64,000 bases of DNA from Tetracentron sinense (GCA_015143295.1 CM026573.1:4499950-4563949), one strand, 5' to 3'; positions 24,546-37,490 are shown, counted from the first letter of the stretch. Notes: a model not told the origin generated them from the sequence alone. Numbers and translations: made by a program.

Positions 24546-24964
24546 CTAGCCACTCTGGTGCACTTGACCTCCTCAATCAATTAACCCTAGCCCCCGGACT
24601 AACCCTATGTCACCACGGTGCACACACACACACTCCCCTTAACCCCGGCATGGGTTCATGTGTCAGAACTAGTCTGATCTCACCCCAGTGACTACGTAGG
24701 CAACCCAACCCGGGTTCGACCCTAGTTTAAGATTTTTCATTTCTTGAATTAGCATCACTCTAAATACTTAGGCATTTCATTAATTTCGATTTAACTTGGC
24801 TTAAACCTAGAGAGTAAGTAATCATCTTAGACAGAGGTCCCGAGGTGCCTAACACCTTCCCCGATACTTAATCGAACCACTTACCCTAACTCTAATCGAG
24901 ACCATCGACCTTGATCTAAACACGAGACCTATCCCTTAAAATAAATAGGTGGCGACTCTCAGTC

Positions 24965-26174
24965 AAACCAGTGGATGAATTTCATGCTCACTTTACTAAT
25001 CGCACAACCTTCTTATGGGTGAAGATCAAACCTTATATGTGCAAGAGAATTCCCTCTTGACTTCCACGATCTTCTTCTGGGTGAAGATCCAATCTTATAA
25101 TGAAGCTCCTCACTTAAAGGATAAGAATCCACCAATTCTTGATTTCAAGCACACTTTGTAAAAAGTTATTTTACAATCATAAAATTCTCCTTACACGAGC
25201 TAGATGATCTCTTTAAAGCTCTCTAAAATCTCTCAAAGATTGGAGTTGAATAGCTCAATATATGGGATTTGATATTTCTAGGGTTTACTCAATAGATTTG
25301 GAAATATAAGTTTGTGAGTAATTGATTGAATGATCCAGAATGATAAGAGTTATTATTTAGTTCATAAAACATCACATTTTAAAGCCCAATAAGTTTTATG
25401 GCCGTTGCAGTAGCATTGGTTACAAAAAGAATCGTTGAAAACTAATTATTACAGAGTAAAAACACTGTTATGCACCTTCTGGTCGACTGTCACCAGTCGA
25501 CTAGATGAAGGCAATGGCTAAATAATACTTCTGGGCATTGATCTGGTCGACTAGATGGATGATTCGGTTGACTGGATGTATAATTTTCACTGAAAATCAT
25601 TACTTTAACCAACCTAGATGATGAGAATGATTTGCTAAATCACATGGTTTAACTTTATCAAGATTTTAATCATTCTTTATGATGTCATAGGACCTTAGAA
25701 TGGTAATCAAATATGATCTAAGGTACCTATGGTCGATCTAGGCATTAAAGTTTTCAAACAACTAAACTTTGAGGATTTTTTACATAAGTCCTAGACACAC
25801 TCAAAAGATAAAAATAAAACTTTAAACCTTCTTCAGAGTCTTCATTCTTCTTCAACTTGATCTTGACTTGATTTGTCTTATTCGACTTCATGATCAATCT
25901 TCTTCTTCTTTATGATATGAGTTCGAATTGAATATGATCTTTAACATCTTCAATATGATCTAACTTGATCTAATGACTTGCTTTGACTTGATAATGAATC
26001 TTCTTTATGAATGGAATCATTTTCATGCTTTTGCCTTAAATGGTTTGTTAATGCTCTTGGTAGACTGATTTTCACATAAATTCAATTGAGACACTAGCTA
26101 TGAACACATTATAATTTATTGTGTTATTATCAAAATCATTAAGGAAACCTATGGTAGAAACCTTTAGGCTAACA
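24965..26174 (-). mobile_element. LTR-like sequence, minus orientation, unresolved ends
   Basis: On the minus strand it would start TGTTAGCCTAAAGGTTTC (26174 leftwards). It contains several copies of the palindromic word CTGGTCGACTAG or variants (25480-25575). The other end is not clear and no duplication could be confirmed. Confidence 0.4.
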
Positions 26175-26189
26175 CGTGGCTTGGGCTCA

Positions 26190-27523
26190 ATTTGAACTTC
26201 AATGTTTAAGCTCGATCTTGGATTGAACAAGCTTGAATGAGCTTGAGCTTTGTTTAAGTTTGAACCCCATTCAAGTCAAAGTGAAACTCGAATTGTCTCA
26301 AGCTTGATTCACAGAATTATCTTATTTAAATTTATATTTATTTTAATAAAAATGATTATTAATAAATCATAATACAAAAATCACTTAAAATTAATACAAT
26401 CATATATGAAAATAAGATTTGGGGGTGATATATCCTTCTATGTAAAGAGTATAGAGTTAGATTAGAGTTTCTCCTTTTAACTTCTTAAGATTTTTTTGTG
26501 ATTATTATCTTAAATTTATTTATTAAAATTAATAACTCTTATAATCTATAATAAATTAAAAATATTAGTTATTATTAATATAAAAAACATTACTAAAAAA
26601 TTTTATATATATATATATATATATTAAAAGTGAGAGTAGCTGGTGTCAACCAACTTCTCTACTTCCACAAATAATGCCCTCTATGAAAATCAAAATGTCT
26701 TCTCAACTCCCTCTGGCTGGGCCTCCACCGATCTCACAATCAACCTATGCGTGGATGCCGACAAGCTTTTTCCACCCGAAAAATAGATCAATCTCCTTCT
26801 CTATCAACGTTTCCTTCAACTTTCGGCCACTCCTCGCCTCGCCGAGCTTCAACACCAGGTAGTTCCCCATTTGAATCTCTTTCTTAGGGTTGGAGTTTCA
26901 AATTCCGGGAGAAGCACAGCAAATCCCCGGGGGTAAGGTTTTCTTTCTCTCTTTGTCTATCCTCTGTTTTTCTGTTTTGTTGGTTTCTTGTACTCCACTG
27001 GTTCCTGCGTTGTGCTGGTGATTTCTTTGGACAAGAGTAAGTTTTTATGTTGTAGTTGAACCTATCAATCATAGCATCATTCCATGCAAAATAAGGCTCT
27101 TCATACTCAACTTGCTGTGTTTGGTATTCTCTTGCTTGAGTTTTTTTTTGCTTGCTAAGTGTTGAAGTAATGACAAGTTCCCTGTGAAAAGACTAAACCA
27201 TCCAAGTTTAATGAAGTAGTGATGAGTTAAAGAATTGATGAAATAAAAAGTTTTCCTATAAATAATGGTTAGCTCACTCAACCTCTTTTCTTACATTAAC
27301 AACTGAATTGCACTCTTTGTAAATGTATAAAATAAAAATTCACGGAGGCCTGAGTACACAAATAACCAAGGTCATACTTTGGCCTAGATTAGTATTGTGA
27401 AAATACTTACATGTGGCTTCAATCAGGGGTTGTGCTGGTGATTTCTTTGGTTAGCATCATTCCATGAAAATAACTAATACGATGACTGTGATTTCTATAT
27501 GACCTACACACACACACACACAC

Positions 27524-27581
<58 letters not shown>

Positions 27582-28413
27582 TTTCATGTTTTCTTTGCTA
27601 AGGTTTTTGTGTTTGATAACCACATGTTCATATGTATTTTTTTCTCTTAACCCTTCCACCATTCCACATACTTTCACTGCCTTCCTCTTATTTATCTTCT
27701 CTCACCCTTAGCTCGCCCCGATGCTTCTCACCCTTTGCTCCGGCTATTGCTTGCATCACTTACTCTCATCATTGCTCTTGCACCACTTTACCCTCCTTTT
27801 GCTTGCCCCCCAGCTCCCTCCCTTTACTCCGGTTACTGCTCATGATGCTTGCTTCCACCGCTGCTCGCACCGCTTACTCTCACCATTGCTCCTGTGGCTG
27901 CTTTTGCCGGTAAGTTCCATTTTCTTATTTGTGGGTTTGGAGATGAAATGAGTTCATTTTTCTCAGGGATTAGTCCTGAGTCTCCTGACCCAAAAGGTTG
28001 GGGACACCCCGAGTTCCAAAAAAAAAAAAACTTGCTGAAATCCACCAAGAAACCTTTCCACCCAACTTTGCCAAAAATCCTACATCATTGCTCTACCATG
28101 TGACACTACCTTCACAATGCCATCACAAACTCTAAACAACACTGGGAACAACCTTGCACCCTAGGGTCTTAGCAAGAGAAGTAAGCTAAATTTGTAAGTA
28201 AAATCCTTATCAGTAACAGACCACTAATAAGTGCTTCAGGTGCTCTTCTTCCCTCTTCATGATTATTACTGTGTTTTATAAATGAGAGCCTCCAACCACT
28301 GTTTCGGAGCAGCTAGGTGAATGCTTAAGAGATGAGCCAGGAAACTTTAGGATGCTTACAATGGAGTAATTTCTTGTAACCAAACCCTTTTTTTGCAACT
28401 CATATGGAATTTA
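26190..28413 (+). other. Interval with two exon-like stretches but no recognisable gene
   Basis: A degenerate AAGCTTGAATGAGCTTGAGC repeat lies at 26200-26330. Around 26669-26855 one frame reads as a plausible coding exon (peptide VDADKLFPPEK, one stop, then LLLYQRFLQLSATPRLAEL) ending at a GT. At 27650-27910 a C/T-rich stretch ends at the donor-like CCGGTAAGTTCC. A dinucleotide tract (CA)n(TA)n is at 27505-27572. I cannot assign a function; this may be a decayed gene later split by solo LTR 3. Confidence 0.3.
27505..27572. repeat. Compound microsatellite (AC)n(AT)n
   Basis: An uninterrupted AC tract passes through GAT into a long AT tract. Confidence 0.95.
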
Positions 28414-28418
28414 TATAT

Positions 28419-30864
28419 TGTAACGACCCCAAAATCCCACAAGGCTAAAATAGGACTTTGGGATCGCCACATTACTTAAACCTGCTTAAAACCATGCATA
28501 CAAGGCTACTACACGAGTCTCCAAAAATGAGAGTAATAAAATTTCGGTATATAATCCATAACCCACCTGCTCAAGTCTACAGTCAACATATACAACTCAA
28601 GATAAAATAACAAGTCTGATACACAACTATAAAGAGGTATACTGAGCAACATCAACTCAAGGTCTAATACAAAACTCTCTCTCAACTAAACAAGCATCAA
28701 CTAAGAGGTGTAGCCACCCCAGCCTCCGATTCCATCCTCGAAAGGCTCACCTTCTCCTCCCTCCTCAATGTAAGTCTCCTCAACCCACGGCTCCGCCGGG
28801 TTCTCCTGCTCTAAACCTGCCAAGACAAAGTCCGGCTGAGTACAAAGGTACTCAGTGTATATAAAATCCAACCAACAATAATAATATACCTGCACTTAGT
28901 CAAAAATATATCCAATAGCATAATAACATAATCAGAGTGTGGAAGAACATGTGCGCATATACATCATATCATCACCTTGACTCGTGTACTTGTGAGAACC
29001 TTAGACTTAGAAAACCATATACTTATGAGCTGCTTATGCTTATGAGACCACGTGCTTGTGAGATGCTTATGCTTATGCTTATGCACTTATTCAGATCATA
29101 CAAGGATGAGACATGCCGTTCTTGGCGGATACGGACCATGCCTTAGAAATCATGTGGTTGACATGCCGTTCTTGGAGGATACGGACCATGTCTAAGAATC
29201 AGGTTGACATGCCGTTCTTGGAGGATACGGACCATGTCATACTTATGCTTATTCAGAATGTCATACGTATTCCATGCTCATGCTTGTGGTCCACATGTGT
29301 GACTTGTGAGACTCTTATCTTAACATACACGTGCATATGTGCTTAAGTGTCGAAATTAACATTCGAGTTGGTAATTGCTTAGATTCCGATCTCCCACCAT
29401 GGAAACTCTACTATACTGTCCCATACCAAATAGTTAGAGAATTCCCGGTTTGAGAGATGTTCCTCTAACTTCTTACCTTCCCGACTATCAATTTCCATGC
29501 ATATAATTAGACATACTTAACAAACCACTCACATATACATATCTTATCATAATTCATATCGCAATTCATAATCAATTTACCACCATTTCATAAGAGTATA
29601 ATAGCATTTATCCTTTCAAGCATTTTCACAAACACCTTGTGTACGCATAATATGAATCCATTTCCCTTCTATATTTTTAAGCATTCATTAAACCATAATT
29701 CATCCATACAATCAATTCACTATTCACATCCACATATTAATCTCATCCTCCATATATTCTATCCACATCCAATCCACATTTCCATCCACATTTCCATCAA
29801 TAATTAGCTTACTTCATAGAAAATTTGGGGAAAATGCATTTAATCTCTATTCTATCATTTCTATCAAATTAATATTCACAAAACATTAAAATAGAGTTGA
29901 TTAGGATAGTATATCGACCTTAGGAATCCTTCCCTTGGATTCAAAACGCTCCCGAGACGATTTGGAGAAGCTTCCCAAACTTTTCTTGCAATCTCCTATC
30001 AATCTCCTCCTTCTCCAAGAAAACCCTCTCTCAAAACCCTAGGGTTTCTCCCCCTTTTTGCCAAATTAGGTTAGAAATAGGTGAAGTATTTTAATATTTC
30101 GAGTAGGACCCCCTATTTATAGCCTCAAGGTCTGAGAACAAAAAGATCAAAACGCCCATACTAAAATTCTGTAAAAATCACGAAAGACCGAGCGATCGGT
30201 GGTTATGACCGAGCGATCGGTTGCCTACCGATTGATCGGTGTTTATGACCGGGCGATCGGTCAAAAACACACTCTCTGGAAAATTTCCTCATACAAAATT
30301 ATGGACCAGTCGATAGATACCGATCGATCGGTTTTGGACCGATCGATCCCTACTTCTGACCGAGCGATCGGTTTCCTACAGATTTTTTTACCCGCTTTAC
30401 TGTTTCGGCCATAACTTTTGACTCGTTCGTCGGATTTCGACGATTCAACTTGCGTTGGATTCGTCTTTTGAAAATGAACATTTCTGACGTTTTAGAACTT
30501 CCAATTTCCACTTAATTAATAAACTAAATTGTCTCCAAAGTTGACTGATCTGTAATTCCATTAGACAAAACTCACTATTGACTTGACTTAAACTCAAAAT
30601 GAGGAAAAACACTAAAAATAAACCTCGAAGAGGGTTCCAATACCTTTCTAATGGTTCAATAATCACACAATTCCAGTAAACGGTGCTACAACTAGAGCTT
30701 CCTAAAGTTTAGGGTGTGTTATTGCATCCATCCGTTACAAGTTGATTAAGCCTAGTTTACATCACAATAATTAGATATAAATACACACACCTTAACACCT
30801 TATAAAGACTAAAATACTCTTAATGCAATGCAATAAAAACATGAAAAAGATTCGGGTCTCTACA
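28419..30864 (-). mobile_element. Solo LTR 3 (2.4 kb), minus orientation
   Basis: On the minus strand it begins TGTAGAGACCCGAATC and ends TTTTGGGGTCGTTACA. The exact 5-bp duplication is TATAT (28414-28418, 30865-30869). Palindromes of type ACCGAGCGATCGGT occur at 30186-30380, and the reversed TATA box (TATTTATAGCC) at 30113. The leader and AAGGT-GATA landmark match solo LTR 1. There is a three-copy tandem repeat at 29113-29240. No internal region is present. Confidence 0.87.
29113..29240 (+). repeat. Three tandem copies of a 45-50 bp unit
   Basis: The unit GACATGCCGTTCTTGGAGGA, then TACGGACCATG, is repeated three times inside solo LTR 3. It translates by chance into a repetitive peptide. Confidence 0.85.
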
Positions 30865-30869
30865 TATAT

Positions 30870-32320
30870 GGTCTTGCAGAGAGCATCCTATGTGGAATGA
30901 AAAATATTTGAGATTTTAATTGGCAAAGTTGTTTTGGGTCCAATAATGATCCACCTTGTCTACTAAGAGGTCTACTAAGAGGCATTAAGACTTCATGGAC
31001 CTTATTCCTTCAAAGAAGTAAGCTAAACCATGCTAAATTAATGATACCATTTCGTTCAGTTAGATACATAACGTAGTATAAATAAGACAGAAAATTGACA
31101 AAGAAGAATTGTGCTTAGATTACAGATATTGCTACATGACAATTATAAGAAAAAACATTAAAAGTGACATTGGGGATGGAAGTTACTAATCAATCTGCTT
31201 TGAGAAAGAAAAAGCCTTTTGAATTGACATAAGAGCAAGGATTTGGCAACAAATGGTTCCTCAAATACTCATTGTGATTAATTGATTAACTTGGAAATAG
31301 TCATGTGTTGCTCGTAACATACATACCACCACCAATCTACATTTTAATTTCCAATTACATAATAATAGCACAAAACTACTTTTTTTTTAGGAGGGTAATG
31401 GAAAAGTGCTTTACTATATTACATGAGCCAACTTATAATCAAAGCCTATTCAAATTGCCCAAAGAATAATCAAACTAACTATGTGCAAATGTGGTCAAGT
31501 GAGATCAACTCTGCCAAGCACCAAAGCAGCTTGAACACGACCTTGGTATCTCAACAAGTAGTTAAAGCAGCTAGGCATGTCAGATTACAGTTATCATGCT
31601 TTATTATGGATGTTTTGGAAGTCAATCACCACTCCCCCTCACTATCATCATCAATAATCTTAAAATATCTTTTGCAACCATTATAGTTAGCAGGAAATAT
31701 TATTGGTAGGGCCATCGAATTATTGATCAAATCTCCTTTTTTTTTCTTCACAAATCAACATTTTTTTAACTATTTAAAATGAAGTTCAGATTAACATTGT
31801 CCTATGTCATTTCTATTGATAAAACTCCTCCAATTTGTTGCTATTTATATTGGATTATGGATGTTTAACAAATTTCTATCACCTCCTCATCTATAGGGCA
31901 CTCAAATCTCTTGACTTTCCAAATTTTGGTGGTTGAAGCTCGAGTATCTTGCAAAGTGTGTTGTTGGTAGTATTTCATTATAACTAAATGCAATCTTTTA
32001 ATCAATTAATCATGCTAGGTTACCTTATTGTTTGACCTATAATATTATCTCTCCATTTAAGTAGTACTGATTGGATACAAGTTAAGTGTTCATTATTTTC
32101 CAGGTTCTATTCATTTTAAAATCTTCTCAAGTTTATATGACTAAGTTACCTCATACTTAAAAGCTATACACCATCTTATTATAATTGTACTACTTCTACT
32201 TATGCACATGCTATTACGTTATTACTAATTAATAATTTAGTTATGTTTGTTGCATAGATAAACAAATAGATAAGAAAAAGAGTCAAAGACTCTATTTTAT
32301 AAAATATTATCCTGCATTAA
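30870..32320. other. No feature recognised
   Basis: AT-rich unique-looking sequence continues from before solo LTR 3. An acceptor-like TCTTGCAG occurs at 30881-30888. Several poly-T runs are present, and no convincing frame. Confidence 0.4.
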
Positions 32321-32786
32321 TGTTGGTTGTTATCATGAATTCAATCCGGATTTATGATGACCCGTTTGGCAACCCGGATGACCCGATAAATGGGCGATGT
32401 GTGGGGTTCCCCCACCATTGCCGTGGGGATCCGGGGGCGAAACCCCGGTCGAAATTTTGACCCGAATATTGGCCCGACCCATTTTGGGTATTTTACCCAT
32501 AGTGTCTTCATGTTGTAACCCTAATGATATAAAGAATTTTTAGGGTTTATTTTCGATAGTGATTGTGAGCCGTTTTTGGGTTTATTGGGAAGAGGGTTTT
32601 CGAGTGAGAGCATTGTAAACTCTTCAGTTGAATATAGTGATCGATCACCGCTGCTAGTGGACGTAGGCATATTGCCGAACCACATAAATCGTGTCTCTCC
32701 ATTTTATTTTATTTTCTCCATTTCGTTTGTTTGATTTGCTATTTTTTGTATTCGTTTCACATTTATTTGTTCGCTTTCGCACAACA
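32321..32786 (+). mobile_element. Copia-type LTR remnant
   Basis: It begins TGTTGGTTGTTATC and has a TATA-like GATATAAAGAATTTTTAGGG. It carries the R/U5 landmark GTGGACGTAGGCATATTGCC-GAACCAC, typical of plant Copia LTRs, and ends CTTTCGCACAACA. No target duplication or primer-binding site was found next to it, so it is a remnant or solo LTR with uncertain ends. Confidence 0.55.
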
Positions 32787-32996
32787 AGTGAAGAGAGAAA
32801 TGAAAAAAAATGCGAAAAAAGAGAATGGAGACTTATAGAAGGAAGAAATTACCAAACACGTTACATACAACCACATTGCCCTCAATGAATAATATTTCAC
32901 AAGAAGGCAAGTTTTACTAATATTTACGTCTAGAATAGGAATCTAAAAGTTTTCAAATGTTAATTATGTCCTTATTTTTACTCTCATGTTGTAAAA

Positions 32997-33111
32997 GTGG
33001 CAAACAAGGCTTTTGTTTTGGGTTCGAACGCATCTATCTCGCTAAGTAAGGTATTCAGAAGATTGCTCTCAGACCTCGAGAATGATTCACACCATAATCA
33101 ACAAGAATTAC
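32997..33111 (+). other. Short exon-like stretch (unidentified)
   Basis: The frame encodes LSKVFRRLLSDLENDSHHNQ and ends at a GT. A further frame near 33180-33270 carries NNETLSTICFNAIRDSMERH. It could be a decayed gene fragment. I do not recognise a family, and the sequence between is AT-rich. Confidence 0.2.
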
Positions 33112-33416
33112 AAGGTACAAACACATTTATAATTTTATATATACCCCATCAATTATACTATGAAATATATACACATGTCCACGCAATCTTAAGGACCAAT
33201 AATGAGACTCTATCTACCATTTGCTTCAATGCAATACGTGACTCAATGGAACGTCATTGCGAAATTTGTGAGTATAAACTGTTAATATTACCCATATAAA
33301 AATATTAATAACAAATATTAGTAACATATAAATGATACAGGCATTAACTATATTACAGATTGTACCTCGAAAGCAATTACTCAACCAAATACTGTTGGAA
33401 TGTATAATATTTCGTC

Positions 33417-34652
33417 GGGTAAATTACACTCACCTCTTTTGAGGTTTGGTGATATTTCAGAAACCTCCCCTCTAGTTTCTGAAATTACACTGCCCTCCCC
33501 TCAACTTTGGTTGTCTGTAACTGATACCACATTCCCTTAAGTTTACCATTAGTTTATGGTTGAACTTTAATGATCTCATCATTTAAACATTTTAAAATGT
33601 CTAAATTACCCTTTTTCAACACTAAGGTTAGTCAATTCAATAAAATAAATGATAATTGGTTTCTAACCAAGGTTAGTAATATCAACTTAAAGTTATATAT
33701 ATTTCCAAAATCAAGTATGGAGATCCTTTAACTGTGGTTAAGCATAATTAACCTAAGGTTAATATTTTTATTTTTGTCTTAAAAGCAAGGTTAGATGGAT
33801 TAATCCTAGGGGTGAGTGAATCTTAAGCACAATTAATGGGTGTTAAAGAGGACATGTGGTGGCTTGTAGAACCCCTTTTAATTGTGGTTAAGCATAATCA
33901 ACCTAAGGTTTTTTTTTTTCCTAAAAATCAAAGTTAAATGGATGAATCTTAGGGGTGAGTGAATTTTAACCATTGTTAGTGGGTGTTAAAGGGGACACAT
34001 GGCGGGCTTGTAGAGCTCCCTTTAATTGTGGTTAAGCATAAGCAACCTATGGTTTTTTTTTCTAAAACCCAAGGTTTGATGGATGAACCCTAGGGGTGAG
34101 TGAGTTTTAACCATAGTTAGTAGGTGCTAAAAGGGACACATGGCGACTTATAGAGATCGTTTAACTGTGGTTAAACAGAATTAAGCTACGATTAATATTT
34201 TTTATTTTATTTTTTTATAACCAAGGTTAGATTAATGAATCCTAGGGATGAGTGAATCTTAACCATAGTTAGTGGGTGTTAAAAGGAACACATGGCGGCT
34301 TGTAGAGCCATCTTTGATTGCGGTTAAGCATAACCACCTAAGGTTATTTTTTCCCTAAAACTAAGTTTAGATGGATAAACCCTAGGGTGAGTAAATCTTA
34401 ATCATAGTTAGTGAGTATTAAAAGGGACACATGGCAGCTTGGGAGCTTATGTTTTTCTTAGGTTGAGCTTTCAAACGGTAAAGACATGTTTCCTCCTCAA
34501 TCAAGTAATAGGGGTAAAATGGGAAATGAGTAACTTTAGTTAACAGTGTTAATATTAAGAGTCTGACAGGGGAGGGCAGTGTAATTTCAAAAACTAGAGG
34601 GGAGGTTTCTGAAATTTCACCAAACCTCAGGGGAGGTGAGTGTAATTTACCC
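33417..34652. mobile_element. Long-TIR MULE-like element (1.24 kb)
   Basis: The terminal arms of about 100 bp match: GGGTAAATTACACTCACCTC at left and the reverse GAGGTGAGTGTAATTTACCC at right. Flanks TATTTCGTC and TATTTCATA agree at 7 of 9 positions, suggesting a decayed 9-bp duplication. The centre is a tandem array (33730-34440). No transposase is present. Confidence 0.75.
33730..34440 (+). repeat. Five tandem copies of a ~146-bp MITE-like unit
   Basis: Units start near 33730, 33876, 34020, 34160 and 34313. Each runs from TTAACTGTGGTTAAGCATAA through AAGGTTAGATGGATGAA to GGACACATGGCGGCTTGTAG. Two more units lie at 17260-17530 in the other long-TIR element. Confidence 0.85.
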
Positions 34653-34716
34653 TATTTCATATCAACTTGAACCGAGCCCTAAACAAGTCGAGCCAAATCA
34701 AACAAGGACTAGCTTG

Positions 34717-35480
34717 CACTACAAAATTCAAGGTTTGTTGCGGCGATGAACAACAGCCGCAATAAATATCAAAACCGTCATTATAAACATATAACAACGG
34801 TTTAATAAAACGCTGTGACAGGTCTTGTCGCAAAGGTCTGTTACGGAGGTTATTATAACTGCGTCTATAGATCATATTTATAACGGCGGTTATTTTTTCC
34901 TTGTAACGGCGATTATAAAGGGTAATTACATCATTCTATGTCTCCATGTTACGGCGATTTTAATCGCCGTTATATATTTAATATATAACGGCGTTATAGA
35001 GTCGCCATAATATATGCTTTTTATAACGGCGTTATGAACCACTGTTGCTAATCTATATATTTATAATAATATTATCTCTAATGGCGGTCCAAAACCACAT
35101 CAATTAATTAAAATTTAAAATATACATATTTTTTTATTATAAAAAATTACCTGTATTAATTGTACCTATAAGCAATATAAAATAAATTCAAATTATCTAC
35201 AAAATTTTTGAACACCGAAATATAATCCATCAATATATAAATTCATGCCCATAAAAATGTCATAATAAGCCGTCTAAAATGTAATAATTGCAATATATGC
35301 ATGTCCATAAAAATGTATCAAATGTAAAATAAAAAATATGCTAAAGCTGCCTAGCAACTCCCTCCGATTGGGTCGCTCATGCTGCTCCAAAAGCTGACAG
35401 ATGTGTCATGTGTGTTGCCAACACCTTCCTACAAAAATAATAAAATACAATTTATTATTAGAATAGCGAAATGATAAAAT
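34717..35480 (+). mobile_element. CACTA (En/Spm) transposon end
   Basis: It begins CACTACAAAATTCAAGG and is followed by many direct and inverted copies of TTATAACGGCG up to about 35045. This is the subterminal repeat pattern of CACTA elements. The downstream part is AT-rich. The opposite end was not found, so it is truncated. Confidence 0.75.
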
Positions 35481-35590
35481 TTATGGATTTCATCACAAAT
35501 ATGCAAATAAAAAAAATTTAATCTTAAATATTTAATAGTTATTGAGTTGAATATAAAAATTTAGTTCATTAGCCTAAACCTAGAAACATG

Positions 35591-36110
35591 TTATAAGCAC
35601 CCAATTTTTACACCCCTCCTTAACTTTAGTTAACCTCAGTTAAACCCTATGTCAACCCTAGGACAACCCCAGTTAAAGCCTAGGGAAACCTCAGTTAAAC
35701 CCTAACTAACCCTAGTTAAACCCTAAGTCAACCTTGAGCCAACCTTAGATGCAACCCTAACTATCCCTAGCCTAACCCTAAGGCCCATAAGTGACCTAAC
35801 CAAGGTCCTTAGGGCCTAAACCGGTAGACAAAGAACCCTGGGCCATACAGGGTCCACAGACCCTAGCCAAACCCTGAGAGGGAGGCCCAGACCTTTAAAA
35901 ATTCAAAAATCTCAGAATGTCGATAATCTAATTACCGATATTCATTTTGTGATAAAAACCATACCGCATGTATAAACATTTAACTTTGGACAAATCTTTT
36001 TCTCGAAAAATTCAAAAATGACGGTAATGAGCATTTAACTATGGTAATCCAAGAGAGTGAATCTTCACCAAAGTTAAAAGGGACATAATAAAGGACACTT
36101 GGCAGAAAAA
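35591..36110 (+). mobile_element. 5' fragment of the TGTAAGCACC-type LTR
   Basis: It begins TATAAGCACCCAATTTTTACA and has CCCTAA/TTAACC-like degenerate repeats (35625-35790), as at 19010. It is cut off near 36110, where a MITE end (GAGGAGGTGATTATTTTTC, near 36150) follows. Confidence 0.55.
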
Positions 36111-36718
36111 GAGGCCTGAGACCCTTCTCCTCACATCACTGACACTGACAGAGGAGGTGATTATTTTTCATTGCCAAAACGTCTAGCAATAAATATGTTT
36201 TTTTGCAAACGGGTACGTTGATCTGAGGTTTTAAATACACAACCATCAAAACCAAATCTTTCCAAATAATTTCTAACAAAAAAAACAAAATTTCTAACAA
36301 CAACAGTGGTAGTAGTAGGGGTGGCAGAATGTCGGATATATTTGGTTTCACGCCTCAGATCACTATCTAATTTATAATTGATTAGTTGGTCAATTGTTTT
36401 TTCATTACACTATAAGATGGAAATGTGCACCACCTACTCTTATCCAACTATCAAGATGATTACTTTTGCAGCTTTGAGTTCTATTGTTAGTCAAAATTGA
36501 TTTCAAATAGAATTTAATTTCAGGTTAGGGTTTTTTTTTTTTTTCTGGAAAACTCAGTAACACCACAAGGTGAGTACTGAAGGCAAAGAAGGAAATACAA
36601 ATGGTAGGTTTGTAATAGAAAATTGGGTTTCATTGTATATTAGAGATTATATGCTGAAATTTCATTTAGACTAGTAAGTAGTCAAGAAGAAATTGGCCTC
36701 AAAACGTCTTCAACACTT

Positions 36719-36902
36719 TTTTTTTTTTTTTTTCGGTACGGGACACACGGTTAGGTTGCAACCTCGATTAGCAAGTCAGCATCTATTCTAAGTTAAAGGC
36801 GGGTGGAGAGTGCAACCCACTTTCAACCTCTTGGGAATGGAACCCGGAACCTCGTTCCTAAGGAAGGGATACACCTACTACTAGGCTATTCCCAGATGTG
36901 TT
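36719..36902 (-). mobile_element. tRNA-derived SINE 1
   Basis: The minus strand has a pol III A box (TAGCCTAGTAGTAGG) and a B box (GGTTCCGGGTTCCATTCCC) and ends in an A tail (poly-T at 36719 on +). A perfect 13-bp target duplication, GTCTTCAACACTT, lies at 36706-36718 and 36903-36915. Confidence 0.88.
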
Positions 36903-36959
36903 GTCTTCAACACTTGGGTCTCTTATTATTCTACCTTTTTTATGGTCCATGACATCATT

Positions 36960-37490
36960 TATCTACTTCTAATAGTTAGAATTAGAGTGGTCAATTGAAC
37001 AAATTTGAAACGGATAGTGGTACATCCGAATTTGTATTGATTACAAATCCAACTATCCGAATTTGTATAAATACCCAACGGATAATGAAATATGGTATTG
37101 GTATCCAATTCGATAAAAATATTGGAATGTGGATAATATCCAACTTATCGGATTAATAGAAATTTAGAAGAAATAAAAATGCTAAAAATGTGTGTGTATA
37201 TATATATATAATTAAAAAAATTATCTTCATCAATATTAAAAATAACAATTTAATGTCTTAAACTATGTAAAAAGTACATATTTATAAAATTATTTTAGTT
37301 TTATAAACTTATAATATTTTACTTATAAATATTATAATATATTATATAATCAATCAAATATTTATTGAATCAGATCTATTAATATCTAAATTCGTATCAG
37401 ATTATAAACGGATAGTAAAATTTCTCGTTGAATTTGCTCCATACCTATTTAGATAATTATCCAAATACACGGATTCACCAGTTAGGTTAG
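36960..37490. mobile_element. Degenerate hAT-like AT-rich element
   Basis: Repeated words ATCCGAATTTGTAT and GGATAATATCCAAC appear on both strands, with AT-rich filler between, as in degenerate plant hAT MITEs. The limits are unclear. Confidence 0.35.

Larger units (their letters stand above)
19010..24950 (+). mobile_element. Tat/Ogre-like LTR with nested insertions
   Basis: It begins TGTAAGCACCTAATTTTTAC and then has degenerate telomere-like CCCTAA/CCCTAG repeats (19084-19270). Near 24953 follows GGTGGCGACTCTCAG, which resembles the primer-binding segment used by Tat/Ogre-type Ty3 elements. Removing the nested solo LTR (21403-24298) and MITE (20644-20934) leaves about 2.75 kb. No gag-pol follows, so only the LTR and a stub remain. 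A second copy of its start lies at 35591. Confidence 0.5.

Noticed and set aside
24299-24980. Possible coding region, GC-rich
   Set aside because: It is a minisatellite and LTR end; all frames contain stops and repeats.
28701-28895. Acidic minus-strand peptide
   Set aside because: Within solo LTR 3, and no counterpart frame is kept in the other LTR copies.
36860-36885. Possible tRNA gene (B-box-like sequence)
   Set aside because: It is part of a SINE with A tail and target duplication; no cloverleaf is seen.
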